Of a DNA stretch of 8,879 nt, positions 1 through 7,376 are shown in pieces (position 1 is the stretch's first letter; each line of letters starts with the position of its first letter). The notes beneath the pieces were generated by a model, which saw nothing but the letters and a program-made list of their open reading frames with translations, was not told the origin of the DNA and ran no database searches. Position numbers and translations under genes: made by a program. This DNA is from Legionellaceae bacterium (lineage in GTDB: Bacteria > Pseudomonadota > Gammaproteobacteria > Legionellales > Legionellaceae): the NCBI GenBank assembly GCA_947504795.1, contig CANNJG010000072.1, positions 1 to 8,879 of the forward strand. The letters run 5' to 3'.

Positions 1-33
1 AATTAAATTTAGGAATTCCCCCTCAAAAAAGTT

Positions 34-65
34 CGTCCCCGCAAAAGCTGACAAGCAGCGGGACG
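34..65 (-). terminator. GC-rich hairpin with minus-strand T-tract
   Basis: The arms are CGTCCCCGC (34-42) and GCGGGACG (58-65), pairing over 8 bp with one bulged C and a 15-nt loop. On the minus strand the hairpin is followed by GAAC and then six T (the A-run at 25-30), the layout of a Rho-independent terminator for leftward transcription. On the plus strand no T-run follows, so it would not be a standard terminator for a gene left of the window. No leftward gene is visible to its right, because ttcA occupies the plus strand. It could end a short antisense or small RNA, or be a structured part of the ttcA leader. The structure is seen; the role is inferred. Confidence 0.35.
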
Positions 66-149
66 TAGCGTAAGAGAAAGAGGCAGCTAAGTAACTCCTA
101 AAACTGATTCGTGTTGGGTGTATGAGTCTCCTTCCATCTGACTGAGTTT

Positions 150-1046
150 ATGGTAGAATACAACTCCCTGAGTAGCATAGGTGACCAAATTACGGCCATG
201 TTGACTTCCGCAATTGAAAAGAAATTACTGCATTACATTGGTAAAGGCATTGCTGATTTCAATATGATCCAACGCGGTGACCGTGTCATGGTGTGTTTGT
301 CAGGGGGCAAAGACTCCTTTACCCTTCTGAGTATTTTACAAAAACTGCGTCAACGCTCCCATAATAAATTCAATTTATTTGCCTTCACCCTTGACCAAGC
401 CCAACCGGGTTGGAATGATGACGCTTTGAAGCAGTGGCTTGAGGATCGCAAAATCCCGTATGAGATTTTAACCCGAGATACGTACAGTATTGTTAAAGAA
501 AAAATACCTGAAGGAAATACCTATTGCTCTTTGTGCTCGCGGTTAAGACGCGGCATTATTTATCGTTATGCTGAAGAAGAAGGGTATACTAAAATTGCAT
601 TGGGTCATCATCGTGACGATATGATTCGCACGCTCATGATGTCCATTTTATACAATGGCGATATTCGCTCCATGCCCCCAAAGCTTCTTTCTGACAACAA
701 AAAGCATATTGTCATTCGACCCATGTGTTATGTTCAAGAACGCGATATCATCACGTATGCCGAAGAACAACAATTTCCAATTATTCCTTGCACTTTATGC
801 GGCTCACAAGATAATTTGGCCCGAAAACGCGTGGGCCAATGGATCGATACACTCGCTTTAGACAATCCAAAAATACCCAGTAACATACTCCATGCCTTGC
901 AATCCATAAAGCCCAGCCAACTCATGGATCAAAACATGTGGGATTTTAAAGCCTTAGAACAGCAACTTAGCACAGGACCCGTCAGTCAAGAACCTATCGT
1001 GCTCACAGAAGAGGATGCAACTTATGATACCGAAACAACTAATTAA
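150..1046 (+). CDS. ttcA: tRNA 2-thiocytidine(32) synthetase TtcA
   Basis: TtcA thiolates cytidine 32 of certain tRNAs in the cytoplasm, using ATP to adenylate the base and an iron-sulfur cluster. The 298-residue protein has the N-type ATP pyrophosphatase PP-loop SGGKDS at 51-56, the first Cys pair CSLC at 126-129 in the family-typical context KIPEGNTYCSLCSRLRRG, the motif LGHHRDD at 151-157, and the second Cys pair CTLC at 214-217. These match the family's cluster ligands, and the length is close to the roughly 310 residues of E. coli TtcA. The ATG at 150 is chosen because it gives an N-terminus of family length before IADFNMI, but it has only a weak GAG ahead of it. An ATG at 198 with AGGTGA at 179-184 is an alternative that would lose 16 residues. 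It is first in a rightward block, and its end overlaps the transporter gene. Confidence 0.96.
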   Translation: MVEYNSLSSIGDQITAMLTSAIEKKLLHYIGKGIADFNMIQRGDRVMVCLSGGKDSFTLLSILQKLRQRSHNKFNLFAFTLDQAQPGWNDDALKQWLEDRKIPYEILTRDTYSIVKEKIPEGNTYCSLCSRLRRGIIYRYAEEEGYTKIALGHHRDDMIRTLMMSILYNGDIRSMPPKLLSDNKKHIVIRPMCYVQERDIITYAEEQQFPIIPCTLCGSQDNLARKRVGQWIDTLALDNPKIPSNILHALQSIKPSQLMDQNMWDFKALEQQLSTGPVSQEPIVLTEEDATYDTETTN

Positions 1047-3351
1047 CGCCACTCGAAAATTTCGTATTTACGGGAAACGTTATTTAAAATTTGATTTTAT
1101 TGCAGCAACTGTCATATTTCTAGTCGCTATCCCCTTATGTTTAGGTATCGCCATCGCTTCTGGCGCACCCATATTTTCAGGCATATTAAGTGGTATCTTA
1201 GGCGGCATTGTCGTTGGTTGCTTAAGCGGCTCTCAAGTAAGTGTGTCCGGCCCGGCTGCAGGAATGAGTGCTGTGGTATTTGCGGCGATTGTGCAGCTCG
1301 GCAGTTTTAATATCTTTCTCCTCGCATTAGTCATTGCCGGCATTATTCAAATCATTATTGGGTTTTTACGCGCTGGGTTTATTGCCGATTATATTCCCTC
1401 AAATGTCATTCAAGGCTTACTTTCAGCTGTAGGGATTTTAATCATTCTAAAAGAATTACCCCTTGCCTTCACCTTGTCTCACTCTTGGTTCGACTTAAAA
1501 TCGCACCTTCTTGATCTAAGCGCTGTTGCTTCGTTTCAGCCACTTCACGATTTAGCCCAGCACTTCAATGCCGGGGCGGTCGTCTTATCGTTCAGTTCCT
1601 TGGCTGTTCTCATTTACATAGCGCGTACTGAAAAAAAATGGGTCAAATCCTTGCCTGGACCTTTTGTCGTCGTCATCATGGGTATCCTCATCAACGAATG
1701 TTTTTTGATTTCCGGATCGACACTGGCACAAAATGGGCCCCATCTGGTGAATATCCCCAAGCATAATGGCTTTTCAGATTTTATAGCACAAATGCAGCGT
1801 CCAAATTGGTCAGCCTTATTCAATCCGCAGGTTTATATAGCCGCTTTCTTATTAAGTGCTGTCGCTTCACTCGAAAATTTATTAAACATCAAAGCTGGGG
1901 AGCGCTTGGATACGAGGCACCGCTACTGTTCCAAGGATAGAGAATTGATGGCCCAAGGTGCGAGCAATATTGTTGCCGGACTGATCGGCGGTATTCCGAT
2001 CACGTCTGTCATTGTCAGGACCTCTGTAAATATTCAAGCAGGTGCTAAAACCAAAATGGCCACCATTTTTCACGGCGTACTGATTTTACTGACGGTATTC
2101 CTAATTCCAGATATTTTGAATAAAATCCCGCTCTCAACCTTAGCTGCCATTCTGATTTATACCGGTTATAAATTAACAAGTCCTGCTGTATACGCTACGG
2201 TTTATCAACAAGGATGGGACCGATTTATTCCCTTCCTTGTCACCGTCACAGGCATTTTGTATTTTAACTTGTTATCTGGCGTATTACTCGGCTTAAGCAT
2301 CAGTTTATTTTACATTCTGAAATCCAATAGTCAGGTGCGCATAGATATTATTCAAGAACATTATCCTAAAGGTGCTATCAGTCGATTAGTCCTCCCACAA
2401 CAAACCACTTTCCTAAATAAGGCGTCACTGGTTGCAGAACTCGCCTCAATTCCGCCAAGGGCGCAATTGATTATTGATGCGCGTGATTGTGATTATATTG
2501 ATAAAGAAATTATTGAATTTATCAAAGAATATCAAATCGAATTAGCGCCTCAAAAAAATATTTCTCTTAATTTGATTGGTTTTAAGGATAACTACGAAAT
2601 CCATAACTATATCGATTTTATCAACGTGACCACCTACGACGTACAGTCGACCCTAACCCCTCATCAAGCTTTGAATATTCTCAAAGAAGGCAATCATCGT
2701 TTTCAACAAGATATCTGTATTCATCGTAATTACAAAACGGATATCGAGCAAACCGCGAAAACCCAACATCCCATTGCCGTCGTATTAGGCTGTATCGATT
2801 CACGTGTGCCCGTTGAAACCATTTTTGACATGAGTTTCGGAGACTTATTTTGTGTCCGCGTTGCTGGAAATGTTGTCAATGACGACGTGTTAGCGAGCAT
2901 TGAGTACGCCTGTAATGTTGTCGGAGCTAAATTAATTGTCGTATTGGGTCACACTTTGTGTGGCGCCATTCAAGCCGCATGCGACGGCGTGAAGCAAGGC
3001 TTCATTACGCAGCTGTTAGACAAAATCGCCCCAGCCATCACGTCTGAAACCGATACAACCCAAGATCGTACTGGAAGAAATCGTCACTTTGTTCACAAAG
3101 TCACTCAGCTAAATATCGCCAATACCATTCATGAAATTTATCATGAAAGTCCGATTTTAAATACGCTGATTGATTCAGAGCAGATCGGCATAGTCGGCGC
3201 CTTATACGACGTGCAACGCGGCGATGTGGCTTTTCAGGATTTTTCGGCGTTTATTGATCAATTAAACACACCAGGTGAAGACCTTTTAAATGAAAAGCTA
3301 CGAAAAACCCTGGCAGCTGCGAATAAAATGATAGTCAATACACCCACCTAA
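1024..3351 (+). CDS. SulP anion transporter fused to beta-carbonic anhydrase
   Basis: This is a single 775-residue polypeptide with three parts. Residues 1 to about 435 form a SulP/SLC26-type membrane domain with many hydrophobic helices; the SVSGPAAGMSAV stretch near 73-84 is typical of the family. Residues about 436-540 look like a degenerate STAS domain (LIIDARDCDYIDKEIIEF near 482-499). The rest is a beta-class carbonic anhydrase with Zn ligands and the Asp/Arg dyad intact: CIDSR at 590-594 and HTLC at 643-646. The likely role is uptake of bicarbonate (or another anion) coupled to CO2/bicarbonate interconversion at the inner membrane; SulP-carbonic anhydrase fusions are known in other bacteria. 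The substrate is inferred from the fused enzyme. The start at 1024 is preferred because GAGGA (1011-1015) lies 8 bases upstream; the ATG at 1015 would put GAGG directly against the start. It overlaps the end of ttcA by 23 bp, suggesting translational coupling. Confidence 0.93.
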   Translation: MIPKQLINATRKFRIYGKRYLKFDFIAATVIFLVAIPLCLGIAIASGAPIFSGILSGILGGIVVGCLSGSQVSVSGPAAGMSAVVFAAIVQLGSFNIFLLALVIAGIIQIIIGFLRAGFIADYIPSNVIQGLLSAVGILIILKELPLAFTLSHSWFDLKSHLLDLSAVASFQPLHDLAQHFNAGAVVLSFSSLAVLIYIARTEKKWVKSLPGPFVVVIMGILINECFLISGSTLAQNGPHLVNIPKHNGFSDFIAQMQRPNWSALFNPQVYIAAFLLSAVASLENLLNIKAGERLDTRHRYCSKDRELMAQGASNIVAGLIGGIPITSVIVRTSVNIQAGAKTKMATIFHGVLILLTVFLIPDILNKIPLSTLAAILIYTGYKLTSPAVYATVYQQGWDRFIPFLVTVTGILYFNLLSGVLLGLSISLFYILKSNSQVRIDIIQEHYPKGAISRLVLPQQTTFLNKASLVAELASIPPRAQLIIDARDCDYIDKEIIEFIKEYQIELAPQKNISLNLIGFKDNYEIHNYIDFINVTTYDVQSTLTPHQALNILKEGNHRFQQDICIHRNYKTDIEQTAKTQHPIAVVLGCIDSRVPVETIFDMSFGDLFCVRVAGNVVNDDVLASIEYACNVVGAKLIVVLGHTLCGAIQAACDGVKQGFITQLLDKIAPAITSETDTTQDRTGRNRHFVHKVTQLNIANTIHEIYHESPILNTLIDSEQIGIVGALYDVQRGDVAFQDFSAFIDQLNTPGEDLLNEKLRKTLAAANKMIVNTPT

Positions 3352-3358
3352 CTTAACC

Positions 3359-3362
3359 AGGG
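3359..3362 (+). promoter_or_regulatory. Ribosome binding site of proS
   Basis: AGGG lies 7 bases before the ATG at 3370, within the 18-bp gap after the transporter stop codon. It supports the chosen proS start and shows that proS has its own translation signal despite the tight packing. Confidence 0.6.
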
Positions 3363-3369
3363 CTCCTCT

Positions 3370-5094
3370 ATGCGTGTCAGTCAATCCTATATCAAAACCC
3401 TCAAAGAAACGCCGAATGATGCTGAAATAGCCTCGCATCAACTCATGCTTCGCGCTGGTATGATCCGAAAACTCGGCTCTGGACTCTATACCTGGTTACC
3501 GCTTGGCTTACGCGTATTACGCAACGTGGAGCGTATTGTCCGTGAAGAAATGAATCATATCCATGCGCTTGAAATACTCATGCCTGCCGTGCAGCCGGCT
3601 GAACTTTGGGAAGAAACTGGGCGTTGGGATACTTTTGGAAATCAATTGTTAAAAATGGTCGATTCTAATAAACGTAACTATTGCTTCGGACCGACACATG
3701 AAGAAGTGATCACCGATTTGATACGTCAAGAAGTACAATCCTATAAGGAACTACCGCTGACGCTTTACCAAATTCAAACCAAATTTAGAGATGAAATCAG
3801 GCCACGTTTTGGCGTGATGCGGGCGCGGGAATTCATTATGAAAGATGCGTATTCCTTTCATACCAGCGCTGAGAGTTTACAAGAAACCTACGACCGCATG
3901 TACAAGGCTTATAGCCGAATTTTCGATCGAATGGGATTACAGTACCGAGCGGTAGAAGCGGATACAGGCGCTATTGGTGGTGCGGTGTCTCATGAGTTCC
4001 AAGTTTTAGCCGACGCAGGCGAAGATCTGATTTTTTATAGTGACCAAGGAACTTATGCTGCAAATGTGGAACAAGCCACGAGTCTCGCGCCACACGTCAC
4101 CCAGCCTCCTACCCCCAAAACGCTGACGATTGTCGATACGCCAGGACAAGAAACAATAGAGGACGTTGCAAGCTTTCTAGATATTTCGACTAGCCAAGTG
4201 TTAAAAACACTCATCGTAGCCGGCACGCAGGACCCTTGGGTAGCGCTGGTGTTGCGAGGAAATGATGCATTAAACGAGATTAAAGCTGCGAAACACCCCT
4301 TAGTACAGTCTCCGCTGCACTTACTGAGCGCAGAAGAAGTCAACACGATTCATAACACATCTTTAGGCTATATCGGCCCCATCGGCCTAAACCTTCGGAT
4401 CATTGTCGACCACTATGCCGCTGCACTCTCTTCATTCGTGTGCGGTGCCAACCTTACCGGCAAGCATTATAAACATGCAAACTGGGACGCGAGTCATCTC
4501 TATGAAACCGCTGATTTACGTAACGTAAACATCGGTGACCCAAGCCCTGATGGACACGGAACGTTACAGATGTGTCGTGGCATTGAAGTGGGTCATATTT
4601 TTCAATTAGGCGATAAATATGCCCAATCGATGCATGCCGCCGTTAGCGATGAATCCGGATCCCAAAAAACCCTAATTATGGGTTGCTATGGTCTTGGAAT
4701 TTCACGCATCGTGGCAGCTGCTATCGAGCAACATCATGACGAGCGCGGCATTCAATGGCCCATGGCACTCGCGCCTTTCCAACTCCTCATCATCCCCATT
4801 AACCAACAACGCAGTGAGGCGGTCAAAACACAAGCAGAAGCCATCTATCAACGCTGTTTGGAACTCAACATCGATGTGTTATTCGATGATCGCGATGAAC
4901 GCCCAGGTGTCCTGTTTGCGGATGCGGATTTATTGGGTATTCCGCATCGTTTTGTGATAAGTGATCGCCATTTAGCACAACAACAAATCGAATATAAAAA
5001 TCGCCAACTAGAGACCGTGGACACCCTTCTTTTATCAAATTTGGACCAGTGGTTATTCACCACCCTTGTTCACGCCGCGACTGGCGCTCATTAA
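3370..5094 (+). CDS. proS: Prolyl-tRNA synthetase ProS (bacterial type)
   Basis: ProS charges tRNA-Pro with proline in the cytoplasm. The 574-residue protein is full length (E. coli about 572) and begins like the family (MRVSQSYIKTLKETPNDAE). Class II motifs are visible: motif 1 region around 38-60, motif 2 FRDEIRPRFGVMRAREF at 139-155, and motif 3 GCYGLGISR at 438-446, along with the substrate-loop sequence GPTHEE at 107-112. Between motifs 2 and 3 lies the INS editing domain (about 225-400), which clears mischarged Ala-tRNA; the lysine at 279 matches the essential editing lysine known from E. coli. The C-terminal anticodon-binding domain carries DDRDERPGVLFADADLLGIP at 506-525. It starts 18 bp after the transporter gene, and its TAA shares one base with the next start, so it is probably transcribed with its neighbours. 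Confidence 0.98.
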   Translation: MRVSQSYIKTLKETPNDAEIASHQLMLRAGMIRKLGSGLYTWLPLGLRVLRNVERIVREEMNHIHALEILMPAVQPAELWEETGRWDTFGNQLLKMVDSNKRNYCFGPTHEEVITDLIRQEVQSYKELPLTLYQIQTKFRDEIRPRFGVMRAREFIMKDAYSFHTSAESLQETYDRMYKAYSRIFDRMGLQYRAVEADTGAIGGAVSHEFQVLADAGEDLIFYSDQGTYAANVEQATSLAPHVTQPPTPKTLTIVDTPGQETIEDVASFLDISTSQVLKTLIVAGTQDPWVALVLRGNDALNEIKAAKHPLVQSPLHLLSAEEVNTIHNTSLGYIGPIGLNLRIIVDHYAAALSSFVCGANLTGKHYKHANWDASHLYETADLRNVNIGDPSPDGHGTLQMCRGIEVGHIFQLGDKYAQSMHAAVSDESGSQKTLIMGCYGLGISRIVAAAIEQHHDERGIQWPMALAPFQLLIIPINQQRSEAVKTQAEAIYQRCLELNIDVLFDDRDERPGVLFADADLLGIPHRFVISDRHLAQQQIEYKNRQLETVDTLLLSNLDQWLFTTLVHAATGAH

Positions 5095-6302
5095 TGCGTG
5101 CTCCTAACCAATTTAATCCTGTAATTTGGTTAGTTGGCACGTCATTTGTATTACTGCAATTTTTCTTGCAGCTCTCTTCTGGCGTTATTATTAATGTCAT
5201 CATGCATGATATGCACCTCACGGCCTTAGCAGGCGGATTATTAAGCGGATCCTTTTATGTCTTTTATATGCTGCTCCAAGTACCGGTCGGCCTGTTATGT
5301 GACCGTAAAAATATCAGACCTATCTTAACGACTAGCGCCATAATTTACGCCGTAGGCGGGATTATATTTGCCTCGAGTCATCATTTATGGAGTCTCTACT
5401 TAGGTCGCAGTTTACTTGCTATGGGCTCCGCATTCAGTTTTGTGTGTCTAGTCCATTTGGTACGTGAACACTATCCTCCCCGTTATTTCGGGTTATTAAT
5501 TGGTGCATCTGAAACATTGAGTTTTTTGGTCACGGTCGTCGGAATGGTGAGTTTAGCGTCCATGCTCTCCCATTCAAGTTGGCGACAATTCATTGCGAGC
5601 AACGCTGGCATGGCATGTGGTATTGCGTATTTATGCTGGCGCTTTCTTCCCAACACCGAACCTCCTATCACGCATACGCTCTCCTATCGCACCCAATTGA
5701 AGGAAGTATTAACGATTCTGCCGCTTTGGATTAACGGATTATTTATCGGTTTAACCTTTACGATAGTTCTTGTTTTTGCAGGATTATGGGCACCTCCATT
5801 TTTACAAATCAAGCTACACTGTACGTTGCGCGAAGCCAGTATTCTCGATGCGGTTCTGATTTTTGGCATTAGCCTCAGCTGTCCGTTATTTGGTTATTTG
5901 ACCAATCATATTCGCAATCATAAAGTATGGGTAATGAGTGCCTGCGTGCTTACAACGATGATTTTACTCTGCCTTATTTGGATACCACTTCAATCCATTG
6001 CACTAACCGCTATTATTATGTTGCTGTTAGGGTTAGCCAGTGGCTCTTATATTTTAGGCTATACTTTTGCCAATCAATTCGCTCCGCCTCATTCTCTCTC
6101 CACCACTACCGGTATGACCAATACCTTAGCCATCGCAACAGCACCGATATTACAGCCATTGATTGGTTATTTGTTGGATACTTTTAAGCATCATCATAGA
6201 TTGATGGTCTGGGACTATCAAAAAGCATTGATGATATTACCGCTGTGTATGCTTGTTGCTGCCGTGCTTGTAGCCTTATTGCCACTGAAAAATAAATCTT
6301 GA
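5094..6302 (+). CDS. Major facilitator superfamily transporter
   Basis: This is a 402-residue inner-membrane protein with about twelve hydrophobic segments, in two groups of six separated by a polar loop near 185-205. The loop between segments 2 and 3 reads GLLCDRKNIRP at 67-76, a form of the MFS motif A (G-x-x-x-D-R/K). The second half has the usual small-residue-rich helices (LLGLASGSYILGY at 311-323). Its substrate cannot be told from the sequence. The ATG at 5094 overlaps the proS stop as TAATG, giving one-base overlap and likely re-initiation coupling; an upstream in-frame start inside proS (5049) would add 15 charged residues and looks unlikely. No strong Shine-Dalgarno is visible. The two C-terminal residues after LPLKN are KS, and the stop TGA sits inside an imperfect palindrome. 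Confidence 0.9.
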   Translation: MRAPNQFNPVIWLVGTSFVLLQFFLQLSSGVIINVIMHDMHLTALAGGLLSGSFYVFYMLLQVPVGLLCDRKNIRPILTTSAIIYAVGGIIFASSHHLWSLYLGRSLLAMGSAFSFVCLVHLVREHYPPRYFGLLIGASETLSFLVTVVGMVSLASMLSHSSWRQFIASNAGMACGIAYLCWRFLPNTEPPITHTLSYRTQLKEVLTILPLWINGLFIGLTFTIVLVFAGLWAPPFLQIKLHCTLREASILDAVLIFGISLSCPLFGYLTNHIRNHKVWVMSACVLTTMILLCLIWIPLQSIALTAIIMLLLGLASGSYILGYTFANQFAPPHSLSTTTGMTNTLAIATAPILQPLIGYLLDTFKHHHRLMVWDYQKALMILPLCMLVAAVLVALLPLKNKS

Positions 6303-6324
6303 TTACCATGTATACGTGAATCAA
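6299..6324. repeat. Imperfect palindrome at the MFS stop codon
   Basis: TTGATT (6299-6304) pairs with AATCAA (6319-6324), and the inner part CATGTA/TACGTG (6307-6318) is nearly self-complementary, with an extra AC at 6305-6306. It covers the MFS stop codon. No T-run follows, so it is a poor intrinsic terminator candidate; it could instead protect the 3' end of the operon transcript or be a protein-binding site. Confidence 0.35.
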
Positions 6325-6367
6325 ATGGAGGGGCTGTTGACATTTAATCTCCCCGTCGCCGACGTCG

Positions 6368-6420
6368 CGCATACGCATAGCGTGACTTAATACGCCGTCC
6401 ATTCACTAAAGGCGGACTAT
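6368..6420 (-). pseudogene. Relic fragment of der (53 bp)
   Basis: This stretch matches 8226-8278 inside the intact der gene at 50 of 53 positions, in the same orientation, at a constant offset of 1858 bp. All three differences (6373, 6377, 6384) are transitions. Read on the minus strand in the der frame it gives SPPLVNGRRIKSRYAYA against SPPLVNGRRIKLRYAHA in der, a conserved stretch of the C-terminal KH-like domain. An in-frame TGA lies just upstream, no start codon is present, and the frame ends at TAA (6344-6346) after an Arg-rich run, so it cannot make a Der protein. It sits between the MFS gene and the accessory gene. It is best read as a leftover of a partial duplication or of the event that brought in the accessory gene. 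Confidence 0.8.
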
Positions 6421-6441
6421 TTGGTGAGCGTCAAAAAAGGC

Positions 6442-6457
6442 TGAAATCGAGATTTCA
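6442..6457. repeat. Perfect inverted repeat near promoter region
   Basis: TGAAATC (6442-6448), a GA spacer, and GATTTCA (6451-6457) form a perfect 7-bp inverted repeat. It lies one base upstream of a consensus TTGACA (6459-6464). The half TGAAATCG recurs at 6532-6539, just before the start of the next gene. It could be an operator, but this is inferred from position only. Confidence 0.3.
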
Positions 6458-6483
6458 ATTGACAGAAAGAACGATACACCGCC

Positions 6484-6514
6484 CATACTTTGTTTTTATT
6501 TTAGCCAAAGTATG
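6484..6514. repeat. 9-bp inverted repeat upstream of the -10 box
   Basis: CATACTTTG (6484-6492) and CAAAGTATG (6506-6514) are perfect inverted copies separated by 13 bases. They end two bases before the TATAAT at 6517-6522 and span the place where a -35 element would sit. This layout fits a repressor or activator site for the accessory gene. No T-run follows, so it is not a clear terminator of the upstream operon. Confidence 0.4.
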
Positions 6515-6516
6515 TG

Positions 6517-6522
6517 TATAAT
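6517..6522 (+). promoter_or_regulatory. Candidate -10 box of the J-domain/ankyrin gene
   Basis: A perfect TATAAT lies 26 bases before the ATG at 6549, giving a likely transcript start near 6529. No good -35 hexamer stands at 16-18 bp; the consensus TTGACA at 6459-6464 is too far away for this -10 and could pair only with CATACT (6484-6489) at 19 bp. The lack of a matching -35 may mean that an activator is needed, possibly acting at the 6484-6514 inverted repeat. Confidence 0.45.
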
Positions 6523-6548
6523 AACAAATTTTGAAATCGGTACGCCTT

Positions 6549-7283
6549 ATGAACGAAAGAAAACCTTACTCAGCGGATGACTTAATAAGCATTCTTAATT
6601 GGTGGGAAAATGGCACAACACCACAGAAGATCTTTGGGTTAGAGGATTTCAATAATACGAATACCGAACGAGATCAACAACCTACATTTGATGCGAAATG
6701 TCCTTATGATGCAGATAACGTAGAAAAGATCTTTAAAAACTTAAGGAAGAGGGCTCATCCAGATAGATTTAGTGGGACACCTGCGAATCAGCCAAACGCT
6801 GGAAAAGTGTTTAAATTGTTAGTGGATGTAAAAGACTATCTTCTCTACACTATCGACCTATCAAATCCTGAACCTCAAAAAAATGTATTTTATGATCATT
6901 ACTATCTCGGTTGGTATCCAAATGAAAGCTTAAAGGGTAAACTTGAAAACCTTGTTAAACGTATTTATGGCCTCAAAGAAGAAAAACGAGATACTACAGA
7001 GAAAATATTGGCAATGAAAAGGTTAATTGAGCAACAACCTGACCTTATTCATCACACAAAAACCAAGGGACATTATAGTAATCAAGTTTTTGAAAAAAAC
7101 ATCGTATATTGTGCCGCACAGTGGAACGAAGCGCCACTCATGAAATGGTTATTAACGCATTATCCCTCACAGATAGATACCCTAACGAAAACAGAATTTG
7201 GGGTTAGTCCATTTGATATCGCAGTGCGAGAGGGTCATGTTGATATTTTAAAGATATTGAGACATCACTATGGTGATCCTTAG
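6549..7283 (+). CDS. J-domain-like/ankyrin-repeat protein (N-terminal part of split gene)
   Basis: This 244-residue protein ends at an amber codon. Residues about 26-100 resemble a divergent J-domain: an IFGL-type start, helix II DNVEKIFKNLRKRAHPDRF (56-74) with the Hsp70-activating HPD motif at 70-72, and helix III around 84-99. A charged, probably helical stretch follows at 127-163. Residues about 183-242 look like two ankyrin repeats (VYCAAQWNEAPLMKWLL and SPFDIAVREGHVDILKIL). Such proteins would recruit Hsp70 and bind a partner; J-domain and ankyrin modules both occur in Legionellales secreted effectors, but secretion is inferred. The ATG at 6549 is preferred over the TTG at 6531, which would lie at the predicted transcript start; no clear Shine-Dalgarno is present. 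Local GC is low (18 and 19 G+C per 60 in 6841-6900 and 6961-7020, against 27 in proS at 3841-3900). The reading frame continues beyond the stop. Confidence 0.75.
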   Translation: MNERKPYSADDLISILNWWENGTTPQKIFGLEDFNNTNTERDQQPTFDAKCPYDADNVEKIFKNLRKRAHPDRFSGTPANQPNAGKVFKLLVDVKDYLLYTIDLSNPEPQKNVFYDHYYLGWYPNESLKGKLENLVKRIYGLKEEKRDTTEKILAMKRLIEQQPDLIHHTKTKGHYSNQVFEKNIVYCAAQWNEAPLMKWLLTHYPSQIDTLTKTEFGVSPFDIAVREGHVDILKILRHHYGDP

Positions 7284-7376
7284 CTGCGACACGAATTAGA
7301 TAGGTATTTACGATCTGAAGAGATAACAGACTTTACTTCTATTTTAAGCTGTTACGAAGCTCTATTTCCTGACTTT

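Noticed and set aside
2..73. Possible 3' end of a coding sequence entering from the left, ending at TAA 71-73
   Set aside because: Only 23 codons are visible; another plus frame is also open to 66-68, and the composition is not distinctive, so a coding tail cannot be told from chance.
4053..4346. 97-codon minus-strand frame inside proS
   Set aside because: It is fully antisense to the conserved ProRS editing domain and has no recognisable features.
6184..6402. 72-codon minus-strand frame starting in the der relic and running into the MFS gene
   Set aside because: Its start lies in the relic in a different frame from der, and most of it is antisense to a conserved transporter; it shows no domain features.
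6531..6548. TTG at 6531 as the start of the J-domain/ankyrin protein
   Set aside because: It would sit at the predicted transcript start with no leader; the ATG at 6549 is more plausible, though neither has a clear ribosome binding site.
6581..6600. Two CTTAAT half-sites resembling a PmrA box
   Set aside because: They lie inside the coding sequence downstream of the start, and their spacing (13 from start to start) does not fit the tandem 11-bp arrangement known for PmrA sites.
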